Assembly (NCBI GenBank): GCA_022376925.1
Contig: JAIOJX010000027.1
Span: 21,035,471 to 21,099,470 of the forward strand
DNA: 64,000 bases
Direction: 5' to 3'
From: Tragulus kanchil
Lineage: Eukaryota; Chordata; Mammalia; Artiodactyla; Tragulidae
This document shows positions 34,831-45,300 of the stretch, one piece after another. The notes below the pieces were generated by a model. That model ran no database searches. It saw only the letters and a list, made by a program, of their open reading frames with translations, and had not been told where the DNA came from. Each line of letters starts with the position of its first letter. Within the stretch, counting starts at the first letter, position 1. Position numbers and translations under genes: made by a program.

Positions 34831-35866
34831 CTCGGCTCTCCGGACCGCCTGACGCCGGGCACACTGAGGCCCCTTCTTCCCTGCGGCTCCGGGACCCCAG
34901 AGATGGGGTGGGGCCTCTCCGAGGTGTCAGTCTTTGCAGACAGGAGCTGCCCCGTCCCCCTCTCCCGGCCCTCGGCGCGTCGAGATCCCCCGCCGAGCCT
35001 GGCCGAGGCAAGGCCGAGCCCTGGGAGGGAGTCCTGGAGCCCAGCCCCGGCCTCGCCTCTCTCCGCCCCCAGCGGGCGCCGCTCAGACACCGCTGGCACC
35101 GGGTCTGGCGCTGCCAGAGAGCAAGGCGAGCAGCACGGGGCCGCCGCCTGCCACCCCGCCACGGGGGCGCTGCCGGGGGGCTGGGGACGCGGCCGCGTGG
35201 GCACCCGCCCCTGGAGCGCGCAGGGCGGCTCACGCCTCCTCCCCGGCCCCCAGCCGCGCGCCCTCCTGCACCTGGAGCCTCGAGCTCCGGGTCAGAGCGG
35301 CGGCTGCAGCCCCCGGCGCGCGGCCGGAGGCGCGGGAGGCCGGGCAGGATGCTGAGCGCGTGCCTGGGGAGGGCGGGGAGGGGGGTCCCCAGGGTCCGCC
35401 CCCCGCCGCGGGTCCCGGGCTGCGCTCGCGAAGCACCCCCAGCCCCGGCGGCCGGCCGGGCAGCAGGCGCGGGCTCGGGGACGCGGGCAGGCCCCGCAAC
35501 GGCCCTCCCGAGGCGTCCAACTCGGCACCCCGCCTCGCTCCCTGGGCCCGGGGGGCCAGCGCGCGCCCGGCAGGGCCTTGGCCGTCTCCGCGGACCCCGC
35601 GCGGGGACCCGGGCGCCGCCGGCCCGGGGGCACCCCTCCTCCTCTTGAGCGCTTCTCGGCCTCCGCGGGCGGCGCCTCCCAGCACGACCCCCGCCCTCCC
35701 TCATTGGAAGCCACACGTCTCAACACCCCCCGAAAGAGAGCCCCCAAACTCGGAGAACGGCTCCTGAAACTCCCCGGAGAGGGCTCTGCCCGGGCCGAGC
35801 CCGGGGCCCCGAGGCCCGCGAGCCCCCGCCCCCTCCCCCGCCCCACCTGGGGGTGTCCCCCCGTAC

Positions 35867-35930
35867 CTTGGGCTCGGGTCGCGCGGATCCGGTGCAGGGC
35901 CAGCAGAGTCCAGACCAGCAGCCCCCACAT
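35867..35930 (-). CDS. SDK2: SDK2 first coding exon (signal peptide of Sidekick-2), partial gene
   Basis: Read on the minus strand, an ATG at 35930 opens a 21-residue secretory signal peptide beginning MWGLLVWTLLALH and ending in RAQ. From memory this matches the start of human Sidekick-2 except for a few conservative changes. The start sits in a near-ideal Kozak context (GCCACCATGT). The coding sequence runs 63 nt plus one G, then meets a GT donor (GTACGG) at 35866-35865. This leaves a phase-1 split codon, which fits the aspartate expected next in the family. SDK2 is a large single-pass adhesion protein with six Ig domains, thirteen fibronectin-III domains and a C-terminal PDZ-binding tail; it mediates homophilic, lamina-specific synaptic connections in the retina. 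All later exons lie beyond the left edge. The frame stays open upstream of the ATG, but the Kozak site and hydrophobic peptide fix the start. Confidence 0.93.
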
Positions 35931-35968
35931 GGTGGCCAGTCTTTCTTCGGGGGGTGTCTTCTGCACTG

Positions 35969-35976
35969 TTTTTATA
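35969..35976 (-). promoter_or_regulatory. TATA-like motif upstream of SDK2 ATG
   Basis: On the minus strand TATAAAAA lies 39 bases before the SDK2 start codon. If it worked as a TATA box, transcription would start only about 10-15 bases before the ATG. It is therefore more likely an A/T-rich element within the 5' leader, or chance. Confidence 0.25.
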
Positions 35977-36891
35977 ATCCTGGTGGGGTTCGGTGCCCCG
36001 CGGCTCCGACCCGGAGCGGTATCCACCCGGGGTGGGGGGCGAGGGCGACCCCGACCGCTCCTCCTCCTCTCCAGTCCGAGGCGGCCCCCGCGGCGCGCCG
36101 GGAAGGCGAGGGCCGCGCCGAGAGCCGGAGCAGAAGCCGCTTTCGGCCTCTGGGCCCCTGACTCCGACTTCCTCCGCCGCGCAGGGCGGCCTGGCGATCC
36201 GGCCGGGCGGCGGGCCGGGCTCCGGAATGAGCCGACAACTTCAGGAAAGTTCCTCCCGCGGCCACGTTGCCCGCCCCCCGCCCCCTGCCCGCCCCCTGGT
36301 TGGGTGCTCCGCGCGGACGCGGTCACCGGCGGGCCGGGCGGGAGGCGGGCGCGGGGCTGCGCTCAGGGGCGCCGGGCGCGGGGGGCGCGCCGAGCAAGGC
36401 GGGCCGAATCTCCCCGGAGCTGAAGTTTGCTCCGCGCTAACTTTGCAGCCGGCATCTGGCGGGGCCGAGCCACCCCCTCGCGGCCGCGCCGCCCCGGCGC
36501 GCGGTCCGGGGCCGCCCGGTCCCTCCCCGGGTCGCCGCGCCCGGGCGCGCCCTCGGCTCCGCGCCCAACGGGCTAGCAAACTTTGCGGGTCCCGCGGCCC
36601 GGCGCGCCGCCCCGCGCGCCCATGTCCGCGCCGGCTGCGGGGCGGCGGGGACGGCTGCCGAGCTCGGCGGCGCCCGGGCGCGGAGCCCCCTGCCGGCCCG
36701 AGGCTGGAGCCCGGCCGCCCTGCCCTCCGCGGCGCCCCGGCCGGGGCTCTCGGAGGCGTGCGGAGAGCCCGGCGGGCCGCCCCGGCTCCGGGGGCGCGGC
36801 GCCTCCTCGGACGCCCGGCGCGCGCCGACCGCCCGGGCCGGAGAAGCAGCCGCCGCCGCGCCCGCCCGGCGCCTCGGCCGCGCCGCCGCCG

Positions 36892-39113
36892 CTCGCCCGC
36901 CTCGGCCGCTCGCTGGCCGAACCCGCCGCCCTCGGCTTCCCGGGCTCGGCGTCCGGAGAGCCGCTCCCGCCTGCGCCGAGCCGGAGCCGCGGGGGCAGCG
37001 TGCGCCGGGGACGAGCGCGGCGGAGGCGGAGACGCGGCGAGGGGGGCCGAGCGCTACCCCGTGGCCGCGACTGGAGAGCCGCCCGCGCGCGGGGAGGCGG
37101 GGGCGGCGGCGGCCCCGAGCCAGGCCCGGGAGCGAGCCCCGCGGCAGCGCGAGCCGTTGGCGCGCCCGCGGACCCGCCGGAGGGCGGCCGTGGCGACCCG
37201 GAGCCCGCGCCCGGCGCCGCAGCTCATGGCCCCGGGGGTCCCTCGGCCAGCCTTCTCTTCCGGCCTCGGCCCCGCACCCCTCTCTCAAAGGCCGCGTCGG
37301 ACCTCCCTTCCCAGCCGGGAGCCCCGGCACCCTTCCCGGACGTTGAGTATCATGGGTGGGCGATGTCCTGGGAACGGGGGTTGCATCCGTCGGCTGGTTG
37401 ATTCAGTGTCTCCCCTTGCCAGCTCAGGGTTTTCCAAAGTCTGGAGCCGCTCATGGCGGAGAGCGAGACCAAAGAAGAGGCCCGGCCTTACAGATGGCCG
37501 GGAAAGTGAAGTCAGTGCCCAGGCATACGCATCCTTTGTTTCTTCGTTTAAAAAAATAAAAATCGTGCCTTTTGAGCTCTTCTTGCAAAGAGTGGGGAAA
37601 CGGTTAAATTAGCAGAGAAACTATCAAAACGAAGCTGGGAGGTGGCCTTCGTCGTGGACCAGAGAAGTCAGCTGAAGCCAGGAGCTGAGCCCAGCCCTGC
37701 TTGAGCGAGAAGCCCAGCTCGGTTCCCAGGACCGCGTTTGTATTCCTGGGTACCTCACAGCCTTGCTTCCATGTGTGAAAACACCTGTCTACGTAGGCTG
37801 AAAATAATGTTTATGACTGTGTTGGCACAAAGACATTAATATTATGTATTAAAACCATTTTTTTTTCAATCTGAAAGTTCACTGATTTCTTCTGATTTTC
37901 AAAAGAAATGAAAACATTTCCATTTCATTGGGACTGCACCTGCGGGCCACCTGGCGTCTCCCTGTCCCCTTGGTGTTTCTCCTGAGAGCCAAGAGCCTCT
38001 CGCCCGCCTCGGCCGCTCGCTGGCCGAACCCGCCGCCCTCGGCTTCCCGGGCTCGGCGTCCGGAGAGCCGCTCCCGCCTGCGCCGAGCCGGAGCCGCGGG
38101 GGCAGCGTGCGCCGGGGACGAGCGCGGCGGAGGCGGAGACGCGGCGAGGGGGGCCGAGCGCTACCCCGTGGCCGCGACTGGAGAGCCGCCCGCGCGCGGG
38201 GAGGCGGGGGCGGCGGCGGCCCCGAGCCAGGCCCGGGAGCGAGCCCCGCGGCAGCGCGAGCCGTTGGCGCGCCCGCGGACCCGCCGGAGGGCGGCCGTGG
38301 CGACCCGGAGCCCGCGCCCGGCGCCGCAGCTCACGGCCCCGGGGGTCCCTCGGCCAGCCTTCCCTTCCGGCCTCGGCCCCGCACCCCTCTCTCAAAGGCC
38401 GCGTCGGACCTCCCTTCCCAGCCGGGAGCCCCGGCACCCTTCCCGGACGTTGAGTATCATGGGTGGGCTATGTCCTGGGAACGGGGGTTGCATCCGTCGG
38501 CTGGTTGATTCAGTGTCTCCCCTTGCCAGCTCAGGGTTTTCCAAAGTCTGGAGCCGCTCATGGCGGAGAGCGAGACCAAAGAAGAGGCCCGGCCTTACAG
38601 ATGGCCGGGAAAGTGAAGTCAGTGCCCAGGCATACGCATCCTTTGTTTCTTCGTTTAAAAAAATAAAAATCGTGCCTTTTGAGCTCTTCTTGCAAAGAGT
38701 GGGGAAACGGTTAAATTAGCAGAGAAACTATCAAAACGAAGCTGGGAGGTGGCCTTCGTCGTGGACCAGAGAAGTCAGCTGAAGCCAGGAGCTGAGCCCA
38801 GCCCTGCTTGAGCGAGAAGCCCAGCTCGGTTCCCAGGACCGCGTTTGTATTCCTGGGTACCTCACAGCCTTGCTTCCATGTGTGAAAACACCTGTCTACG
38901 TAGGCTGAAAATAATGTTTATGACTGTGTTGGCACAAAGACATTAATATTATGTATTAAAACCATTTTTTTTTCAATCTGAAAGTTCACTGATTTCTTCT
39001 GATTTTCAAAAGAAATGAAAACATTTCCATTTCATGCTCCTGGTACTGCACCTGCGGGGCCACCTGGCGTCTCCCTGTCCCCTTGGTGTTTCTCCTGAGA
39101 GCCAAGAGCCTCT
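36892..39113 (+). repeat. Tandem duplication 10 (period 1107), splits the CpG island
   Basis: 36892-37998 is repeated at 37999-39113, so the outer SDK2 CpG island appears twice. Internal differences include 37226/38333 T/C, 37255/38362 T/C and 37362/38469 G/T. Near the end copy 1 lacks six bases (37930) and one G. Confidence 0.92.
37345..38000. other. Upstream flank beyond the CpG island
   Basis: Sequence turns A/T-rich here (GTTTAAAAAAATAAAAATCG; TTAATATTATGTATTAAAAC). No repeat family is clear and no exon is supported. A divergent non-coding transcript from the CpG island would run through here, but nothing in the sequence shows it. Confidence 0.35.
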
Positions 39114-41038
39114 GAGAGCCCACCTGCGGGCACCATGCTTTTCTCCTGGCTCTCCCTGGCGGCCCTTTCCACCCAGAGGGCATCCTTTCTGATTGGAGCA
39201 GACACAGCCCTGCCAAGCGTCCATCGCCTTTACATTCCTGTCTTACCTGCCTCAGAAAAAGAACCATGGGCCTTTTCTGAAAACGGCTGCGAGGCTAGCC
39301 TGCCTTACCTAGGTGCTCCCATCGCCTAATTCAAACAATTTTTTGTGACTTTTTCCCCTGAAAACCTGTGCTCCGTCCCAGACTGAAGTCCTTCCGGCTG
39401 GCTGACGGCTAGAGGCGGGATGCCTTTTGGGCAGGCGGCCATCTCCCTGGCCGTGCCACAGCCGGTTGCTTGGGATGCCCAGCTCCAGCCATACATGACC
39501 CTGCATGCGCGAGCCGCCCCATCCTAGAGCTCAGGCCTACCCCAGACCTCGGAGAACAACGGTCTGCACGGTGCTGTTACACTCTTCGCTCACAGAGGGG
39601 GCCTGAGAGCCAGATTTGCCAGAAACCTCTCCTTCTCAGTCAGCAAAGGACCGGCAGAAAGGCTGCATGTCTGTTCTCGGGGAGTGGGCGCTCCCATGCA
39701 CCCAGTCGTCCACCTTCTGCGTGCCCATCCCAGACCTGAGCAGCCAGGATTCTGAACCGGACGCTTCTGGGAGCTCCGAACAGGAGCCTTTTTCTTTCTT
39801 TCTAGAAAGTGACATTGTTTGCACCATTGCGGAGCTCCACGTACCTCCTTCTGGGAGTTTAATCCCCAAAGGCTGGGGCAGGGCACCAGCCAGCCGGTGC
39901 GGCGAGGAAGGAGGTTTCCTCTTGAGCGAGAAGCCCAGCTCGGTTCCCAGGACCGCGTTTGTATTCCTGGGTACCTCACAGCCTTGCTTCCATGTGTGAA
40001 AACACCTGTCTACGTAGGCTGAAAATAATGTTTATGACTGTGTTGGCACAAAGACATTAATATTATGTATTAAAACCATTTTTTTTTCAATCTGAAAGTT
40101 CACTGATTTCTTCTGATTTTCAAAAGAAATGAAAACATTTCCATTTCATGCTCCTGGTACTGCACCTGCGGGGCCACCTGGCGTCTCCCTGTCCCCTTGG
40201 TGTTTCTCCTGAGAGCCAAGAGCCTCTGAGAGCCCACCTGCGGGCACCATGCTTTTCTCCTGGCTCTCCCTGGCGGCCCTTTCCACCCAGAGGGCATCCT
40301 TTCTGATTGGAGCAGACACAGCCCTGCCAAGCGTCCATCGCCTTTACATTCCTGTCTTACCTGCCTCAGAAAAAGAACCATGGGCCTTTTCTGAAAACGG
40401 CTGCGAGGCTAGCCTGCCTTACCTAGGTGCTCCCATCGCCTAATTCAAACAATTTTTTGTGACTTTTTCCCCTGAAAACCTGTGCTCCGTCCCAGACTGA
40501 AGTCCTTCCGGCTGGCTGACGGCTAGAGGCGGGATGCCTTTTGGGCAGGCGGCCATCTCCCTGGCCGTGCCACAGCCGGTTGCTTGGGATGCCCAGCTCC
40601 AGCCATACATGACCCTGCATGCGCGAGCCGCCCCATCCTAGAGCTCAGGCCTACCCCAGACCTCGGAGAACAACGGTCTGCACGGTGCTGTTACACTCTT
40701 CGCTCACAGAGGGGGCCTGAGAGCCAGATTTGCCAGAAACCTCTCCTTCTCAGTCAGCAAAGGACCGGCAGAAAGGCTGCATGTCTGTTCTCGGGGAGTG
40801 GGCGCTCCCATGCACCCAGTCGTCCACCTTCTGCGTGCCCATCCCAGACCTGAGCAGCCAGGATTCTGAACCAGACGCTTCTGGGAGCTCCGAACAGGAG
40901 CCTTTTTATTTCTTTCTAGAAAGTGACATTGTTTGCACCATTGCGGAGCTCCACGTACCTCCTTCTGGGAGTTTAATCCCCAAAGGCTGGGGCAGGGCAC
41001 CAGCCAGCCGGTGCGGCGAGGAAGGAGGTTTCCTCTTG
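38807..41038 (+). repeat. Tandem duplication 11 (period 1114)
   Basis: 38807-39920 is repeated at 39921-41038. It overlaps duplication 10, so 37700-37990, 38807-39100 and 39921-40210 are three copies of one stretch. The joined ends share CTTG. Internal differences occur near 39761 and 39795. Confidence 0.92.
39114..39920. other. Unique upstream flank
   Basis: No repeat recognised. Short open frames only, without splice or promoter context. Falsely repeated at 40228-41038. Confidence 0.4.
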
Positions 41039-42079
41039 TGTAGGAAGCCTCCTGGCGTGGCTCCTTGTTAGAGAGCAGAGAGGATGGTGCCTTTTCAGCA
41101 CATCTTAGTCTCTATCTATCAGAGGCCGTTTCTGGCCTCAGCCTGCATGCACACACAGGAAGGGAACGATCTGATTTTCTTGAGAGTTTCCCCGGCCCAG
41201 GAGGAGGCTGAGCAGGGAGACTGCCTCTGGATAGGGGCTCGTTACTGAGAAAGCCACCGGCAGACACCGTGACCTCATTCTCGTCAGAGGCAGCGGCGTA
41301 ATTTGAGGCTGCGAACGGCGCAATGACCGTGGGTTCCCCATCAGGAGTGGCCACGTGGCTTTCCGAGGCTCTTCTTGGCCTCCCTGGTGCCCTCTGGCCC
41401 CTTTGAGCTTGAGTCTGTGGGTACCGCTCCCTTGGAGAACTCAAGACAGGGTCTGGGACTGCCCACTTAGTTATGTCCCCTCTCCCTGCTTCCCCGAGCG
41501 GGCACCTGGGAAGCTCGTCCTCCCGGAGACCATCTCCCCGTCCCCTCCAGTCTGCATTCGAGGTGGCGGGCAGGCACGGCTGCTGAGATGAACCCAGTTC
41601 ACTTCAGACAAGAAGGAAGGGCCGGAGTCGCTCCCCTTCCTCTGCCCCGTCTCCCTTTCCAAACGGTTGCTGTGCATGTAAAACGTCATCCTTCTTGTAG
41701 AAAAAAAAACCTTTGGTAAGGCCCCAAGCAGGACCACACTTTCTTAGCCTCCCATCCCACACATCCAGCCCGTGAGAGAGCCTCACTGCAGAACTTGGCC
41801 AGGGAGCTTTCCGAGTGGGAGGTGAATTACACCGTGTGCCAGCGCGAGCGGGGAGACCAGGCCCGGGACGGCCCGACGGGGCTGTGCGGTGTCGCAGAAG
41901 GCCGAGATCCTCCCCACCCACCTCTCCTCAGCCTCCCGCCCGTCTTACATGCAGAAACCAAACGGGAGGCTGGGCAGGGGCAGTTTTTCCACATGATGCA
42001 GGGTTTTTTTTCTCTTTTCTATCTCAGCTATGAGAACAGAGTGTTCCTTTGCAAGGCCAGGCGTATCCTCCCCCAGCAG
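41039..42079. other. Unique upstream flank
   Basis: GC-moderate sequence with no recognisable repeat, exon or RNA gene. Confidence 0.4.
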
Positions 42080-42293
42080 GGACCAGGCAGCCGGCAGGGA
42101 TCCGGCAGCCACGTGTGCCCTCTCCGTGCCCCACACCCTCGTCCCCCGTCCCTGCTTCCCAAGGGCTCCAGGTGCCCCCCGCGGCCAGGAGTTAGTTTGC
42201 TGGCTCCTGGGGTTAGTTTGCTGAGGATGAGAAGCGGCAGCATGAGCCTCAACGGGAGGGGAAAAGGTTTGGGCAGAACGCCATCGAGAAGGA

Positions 42294-42511
42294 GGGCTTC
42301 CCAGGTGGCGCTCGTGGTAAAAGACCCTCCTGCCCACGCAGGAGACATAAGAGATGAGGGTTCAGTCCCTGGGCTGGCAAGATCCCCTGGAGGAGATAGG
42401 AACACACTCCAGTATTCTGGCCTGGAGAATCCCGTGGACAGAGGAGCCCAGTGGGCTATACAGTCCAGGGGGTCACAAAGAGTCGGACACGACTGAAGTG
42501 ACTGAACGCGC
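42294..42511 (+). mobile_element. Bov-A2/Bov-tA SINE
   Basis: GGCTTCCCAGGTGGCGCTCG head with the GTGGTAAAAGACC subfamily form, GGAGAATCCCGTGGACAGAG, and tail AGAGTCGGACACGACTGAAG. Confidence 0.93.
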
Positions 42512-42562
42512 AGGCGTACTAGGAGGAAGAAGAAAGAGAGACCAGAGGCGAGTTGGGTTAAA

Positions 42563-42684
42563 ATGGTCTTTGTTTATTCATTCTTGATGGCATGTGGGCT
42601 CTTTGTTCCCTGACCTGGGATTGAACTCTGGCCCCCTGAGGTGGAAGCACAGATTCTTGACCACGGGGCCATTAGGGAAAGCCC
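42563..42684 (-). mobile_element. CHR-type SINE fragment
   Basis: Reverse head half: TTTGTTTATTCATTCTTGAT, GCATGTGGGCTCTTTGTTCC, CCTGGGATTGAACTCTGGCC and GGGGCCATTAGGGAAAGCCC. Confidence 0.85.
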
Positions 42685-42724
42685 TGAAGAGATCTTTAAA
42701 CTGCAGGTTTCAGGGCGGAAGTAC

Positions 42725-42832
42725 TTCCCACACCCACCTTTCCCTCCCCCTCCTCTTTCTTGCTGTCCCTCCTCCCCTCCACTTTCCCTGCCCCCAGCCC
42801 TCTTCCCCAGCCCGCCTCCTCCCCAGCGTCTC
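42725..42832 (+). repeat. Polypyrimidine tract
   Basis: About 100 bases almost free of purines (CCCTCCCCCTCCTCTTTC-like). The false second copy at 43822-43930 differs by several C/T-run indels. Confidence 0.75.
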
Positions 42833-43390
42833 GGTCCAGGCTGCTCTTGGGGCTGCTGGGAGTGCGGCTGGGAGGGGTCTCCCAAGCAGGGACCCTCAGC
42901 AGAGCCACCTCTGCTCCGCCAGAGGGAAACTCAGGCAACTAATTGCCTTGAAACATGGCTTCTGGTAAATGATTAATGCCATTCTGTTTTTATTTTATTC
43001 TGTTTTGAAGATGGAAGGAAGGATGGAGCTGAGTTGGTAGAAGTGGTTTATTAGCCTCCATCAGAAAGAGGGAGGCTCTGGGGTCCAGTCTCAGTCAGCG
43101 GGGGCCGCCCTAACCAAGGATCACAGACTGGGGGCTGGGAAGTCCAGGTCAAGCTACCGTGGGCCCACACCCCCCCGGACCAGGCAGCCGGCAGGGATCC
43201 GGCAGCCACGTGTGCCCTCTCCGTGCCCCACACCCTCGTCCCCCGTCCCTGCTTCCCAAGGGCTCCAGGTCCCCCCCGCGGCCAGGAGTTAGTTTGCTGG
43301 CTCCTGGGGTTAGTTTGCTGAGGATGAGAAGCGGCAGCATGAGCCTCAACGGGAGGGGAAAAGGTTTAGGCAGAACGCCATCGAGAAGGA

Positions 43391-43608
43391 GGGCTTCCCA
43401 GGTGGCGCTCGTGGTAAAAGACCCTCCTGCCCACGCAGGAGACATAAGAGATGAGGGTTCAGTCCCTGGGCTGGCAAGATCCCCTGGAGGAGATAGGAAC
43501 ACACTCCAGTATTCTGGCCTGGAGAATCCCGTGGACAGAGGAGCCCAGTGGGCTATACAGTCCAGGGGGTCACAAAGAGTCGGACACGACTGAAGTGACT
43601 GAACGCGC
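43391..43608 (+). mobile_element. Bov-A2/Bov-tA SINE (false second copy)
   Basis: Copy of 42294-42511 in duplication 12. Confidence 0.88.
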
Positions 43609-43659
43609 AGGCGTACTAGGAGGAAGAAGAAAGAGAGACCAGAGGCGAGTTGGGTTAAA

Positions 43660-43781
43660 ATGGTCTTTGTTTATTCATTCTTGATGGCATGTGGGCTCTT
43701 TGTTCCCTGACCTGGGATTGAACTCTGGCCCCCTGAGGTGGAAGCACAGATTCTTGACCACGGGGCCATTAGGGAAAGCCC
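43660..43781 (-). mobile_element. CHR-type SINE fragment (false second copy)
   Basis: Copy of 42563-42684 in duplication 12. Confidence 0.82.
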
Positions 43782-44397
43782 TGAAGAGATCTTTAAACTG
43801 CAGGTTTCAGGGCGGAAGTACTTCCCACACCCACCTTTCCCTCCCCCTCCTCTTTCTTGCTGTCCCCTCCTCCCCCCTCCACTTTCCCTGCCCCCCAGCC
43901 CTCTTCCCCAGCCCGCTCTCCCTCCCCAGCGTCTCGGTCCAGGCTGCTCTTGGGGCTGCTGGGAGTGCGGCTGGGAGGGGTCTCCCAAGCAGGGACCCTC
44001 AGCAGAGCCACCTCTGCTCCGCCAGAGGGAAACTCAGGCAACTAATTGCCTTGAAACATGGCTTCTGGTAAATGATTAATGCCATTCTGTTTTTATTTTA
44101 TTCTGTTTTGAAGATGGAAGGAAGGATGGAGCTGAGTTGGTAGAAGTGGTTTATTAGCCTCCATCAGAAAGAGGGAGGCTCTGGGGTCCAGTCTCAGTCA
44201 GCGGGGGCCGCCCTAACCAAGGATCACAGACTGGGGGCTGGGAAGTCCAGGTCAAGGTGCTAGTATTTTCGACTCTTGGCGAAGGCTTTCTTCCTGGCTT
44301 GTGGCCATTTTCTTGCTATGTCCTCGTGTGAGACAGAGGGATGGGGGAAAGGACTGGAGGGAGAGAAAGATCTCTGGTCTCGCTACCTCTTCTTTTG

Positions 44398-44545
44398 AAA
44401 AAGTATTTCTATTTATCTATTTGTTTCGGGGTGTGTTGGGTCTTAGTTGAGGCACATGGGCTTTCTAGTTGTGGGGGGCAAGCTCCGTCGGTGCCGTGCT
44501 CAGGCTTCACTGCTCCAAGGCATGTGGGACCCTGGTTACCCAGCC
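44398..44545 (-). mobile_element. CHR-1-type SINE, diverged
   Basis: Reverse element: AAGTATTTCTATTTATCTAT, GTGTTGGGTCTTAGTTGAGG, GCACATGGGCTTTCTAGTTG and CATGTGGGACCCTGGTTACC. The head half is missing, interrupted by BovB. Confidence 0.78.
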
Positions 44546-44612
44546 TTTTGAAGGCGAAAGGAGAAGGGGGCAGCAGAGGGTGAGATGGTTGGATGGCATC
44601 CTGAAGGGGCAT
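44546..44612 (+). mobile_element. BovB LINE fragment
   Basis: GAAGGGGGCAGCAGAGGGTG and GAGATGGTTGGATGGCATCC match the BovB ORF2 3' end; only a 67-base shard. Confidence 0.7.
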
Positions 44613-44661
44613 TTCTCTGGGCTTCCGCTTGAGCCCTCGGTTTTCTCATAGTCCACCTGAG

Positions 44662-45060
44662 TGTCAAAGACTTGGTGCTTTTGATCTGTGGTGGTGGAGA
44701 AGGCTCTTGAGAGTCCCTTGGACGGCAAGGGGATCAGGCCGGTCAAGCCCTAAAGGCAGTCAGCCCTGAGTATTCACTGGAAGGACTCGAGGAAGCTTCC
44801 AGTTGAAACTGAAGCTCCTATACACCGACCACCTGATGCAAAGAGTTGATTCGTTGGGGAAAAAAAACCCTGATGCTGGGAAAGATTGAGGGTTAGAGGA
44901 GAAGGGGGCGACAGAGGACGGGGTGATTGGATGGCATCACTGACTCAATGGACGTGAGTTTGAGCAAACTTGGGAAGAGAGCAAAGGATGGGGAAGCCTG
45001 GTGTGCTGCCGTCCTTGCGGGTCGCAAAGAGTCAGACACGACTTAGCGACTGGACGAGAA
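44662..45060 (+). mobile_element. BovB (RTE) LINE 3' end
   Basis: Collinear with the BovB ORF2 C-terminus: ACTTGGTGCTTTTGATCTGT, GAGAGTCCCTTGGACGGCAA, CCTGATGCTGGGAAAGATTG, GGATGGCATCACTGACTCAA, then TCAGACACGACTTAGCGACT. In one frame the end reads [17 protein letters not shown] and a TRLSDWT-like end, typical of BovB. Frameshifts make it non-coding. Confidence 0.9.
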
Positions 45061-45144
45061 CTACAGTTCCCCAACGAAGGATCTCCCCAAACCCCCGGCA
45101 CTGGAAGGCAGATTCTTAACCACAGGACCCCCAGGAAGTCCCTC
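45061..45144 (-). mobile_element. CHR-type SINE head fragment
   Basis: GGCACTGGAAGGCAGATTCT, TAACCACAGGACCCCCAGGA and AGTCCCT form the complement of a CHR head; abuts the BovB end. Confidence 0.7.
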
Positions 45145-45300
45145 ACTTCCTCTTCCTATAAGGACACTAATACCTTGGTGTCCCGTCCTTATGAGCCCAT
45201 TTCAGCCCAATTAGTAGTGCTTCCTAAAGACCTCGTCTCCAAATGCTGTCACATATTTGAAGGTTGGGGCTTCCCCGTGTAAATTTGGGGAGGATACCAG
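45145..45300. repeat. Possible ancient LTR/MaLR-like repeat
   Basis: TATAAGGACACTAATACCTT, AAGACCTCGTCTCCAAATGC and GTGTAAATTTGGGGAGGATA resemble a common old mammalian interspersed repeat; family uncertain. Repeated at 46253-46408 by duplication 13. Confidence 0.4.

Larger units (their letters stand above)
1..35866 (-). other. SDK2: SDK2 intron 1, 5' part (continues off the left edge)
   Basis: Everything left of the exon-1 donor is transcribed as intron 1 if the SDK2 call is right. I searched it for a second exon encoding the first Ig domain and saw none, so the intron is longer than the window shows. A first intron of tens of kilobases is normal for Sidekick genes. It holds SINEs, L1 fragments, nine false tandem duplications and several A/T-rich islands listed separately. 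Its apparent length is inflated by roughly 10 kb of duplicated sequence. Confidence 0.8.
34950..37340 (-). promoter_or_regulatory. SDK2: CpG island promoter of SDK2
   Basis: About 2.4 kb of extremely GC-rich, CpG-dense sequence surrounds SDK2 exon 1, with many GGGCGG/CCGCCC Sp1-type boxes and no recognisable repeat. This is the usual architecture of a TATA-less CpG-island promoter. The transcription start should lie upstream of 35930 on the minus strand but cannot be placed from sequence alone. Long open frames on both strands here come from the lack of A/T-rich stop codons and are not genes. The distal part (36892-37340) is repeated at 37999-38450 by one of the false duplications. Confidence 0.85.
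42080..44255 (+). repeat. Tandem duplication 12 (period 1097)
   Basis: 42080-43176 is repeated at 43177-44255. The copies share a Bov-A2 SINE and a CHR fragment. A pyrimidine-rich tract (42771-42830 versus 43868-43930) differs by several small indels. Confidence 0.92.

Noticed and set aside
35969..35976. A classical TATA box for SDK2.
   Set aside because: Its position would leave a leader of about 10-15 bases; a CpG-island promoter further upstream is more likely.
35993..37612. A 539-codon open frame on the plus strand across the CpG island (and long frames at 35292-36326 minus and 36437-37330 minus).
   Set aside because: Extreme GC content removes stop codons. The proteins are low-complexity Arg/Pro/Gly/Ala text without domains, and one of them merely contains the SDK2 signal peptide with a fortuitous upstream extension.
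37928..38719. Apparent second gene start and second CpG island upstream of SDK2.
   Set aside because: It is the second copy of 36892 onward from false duplication 10.
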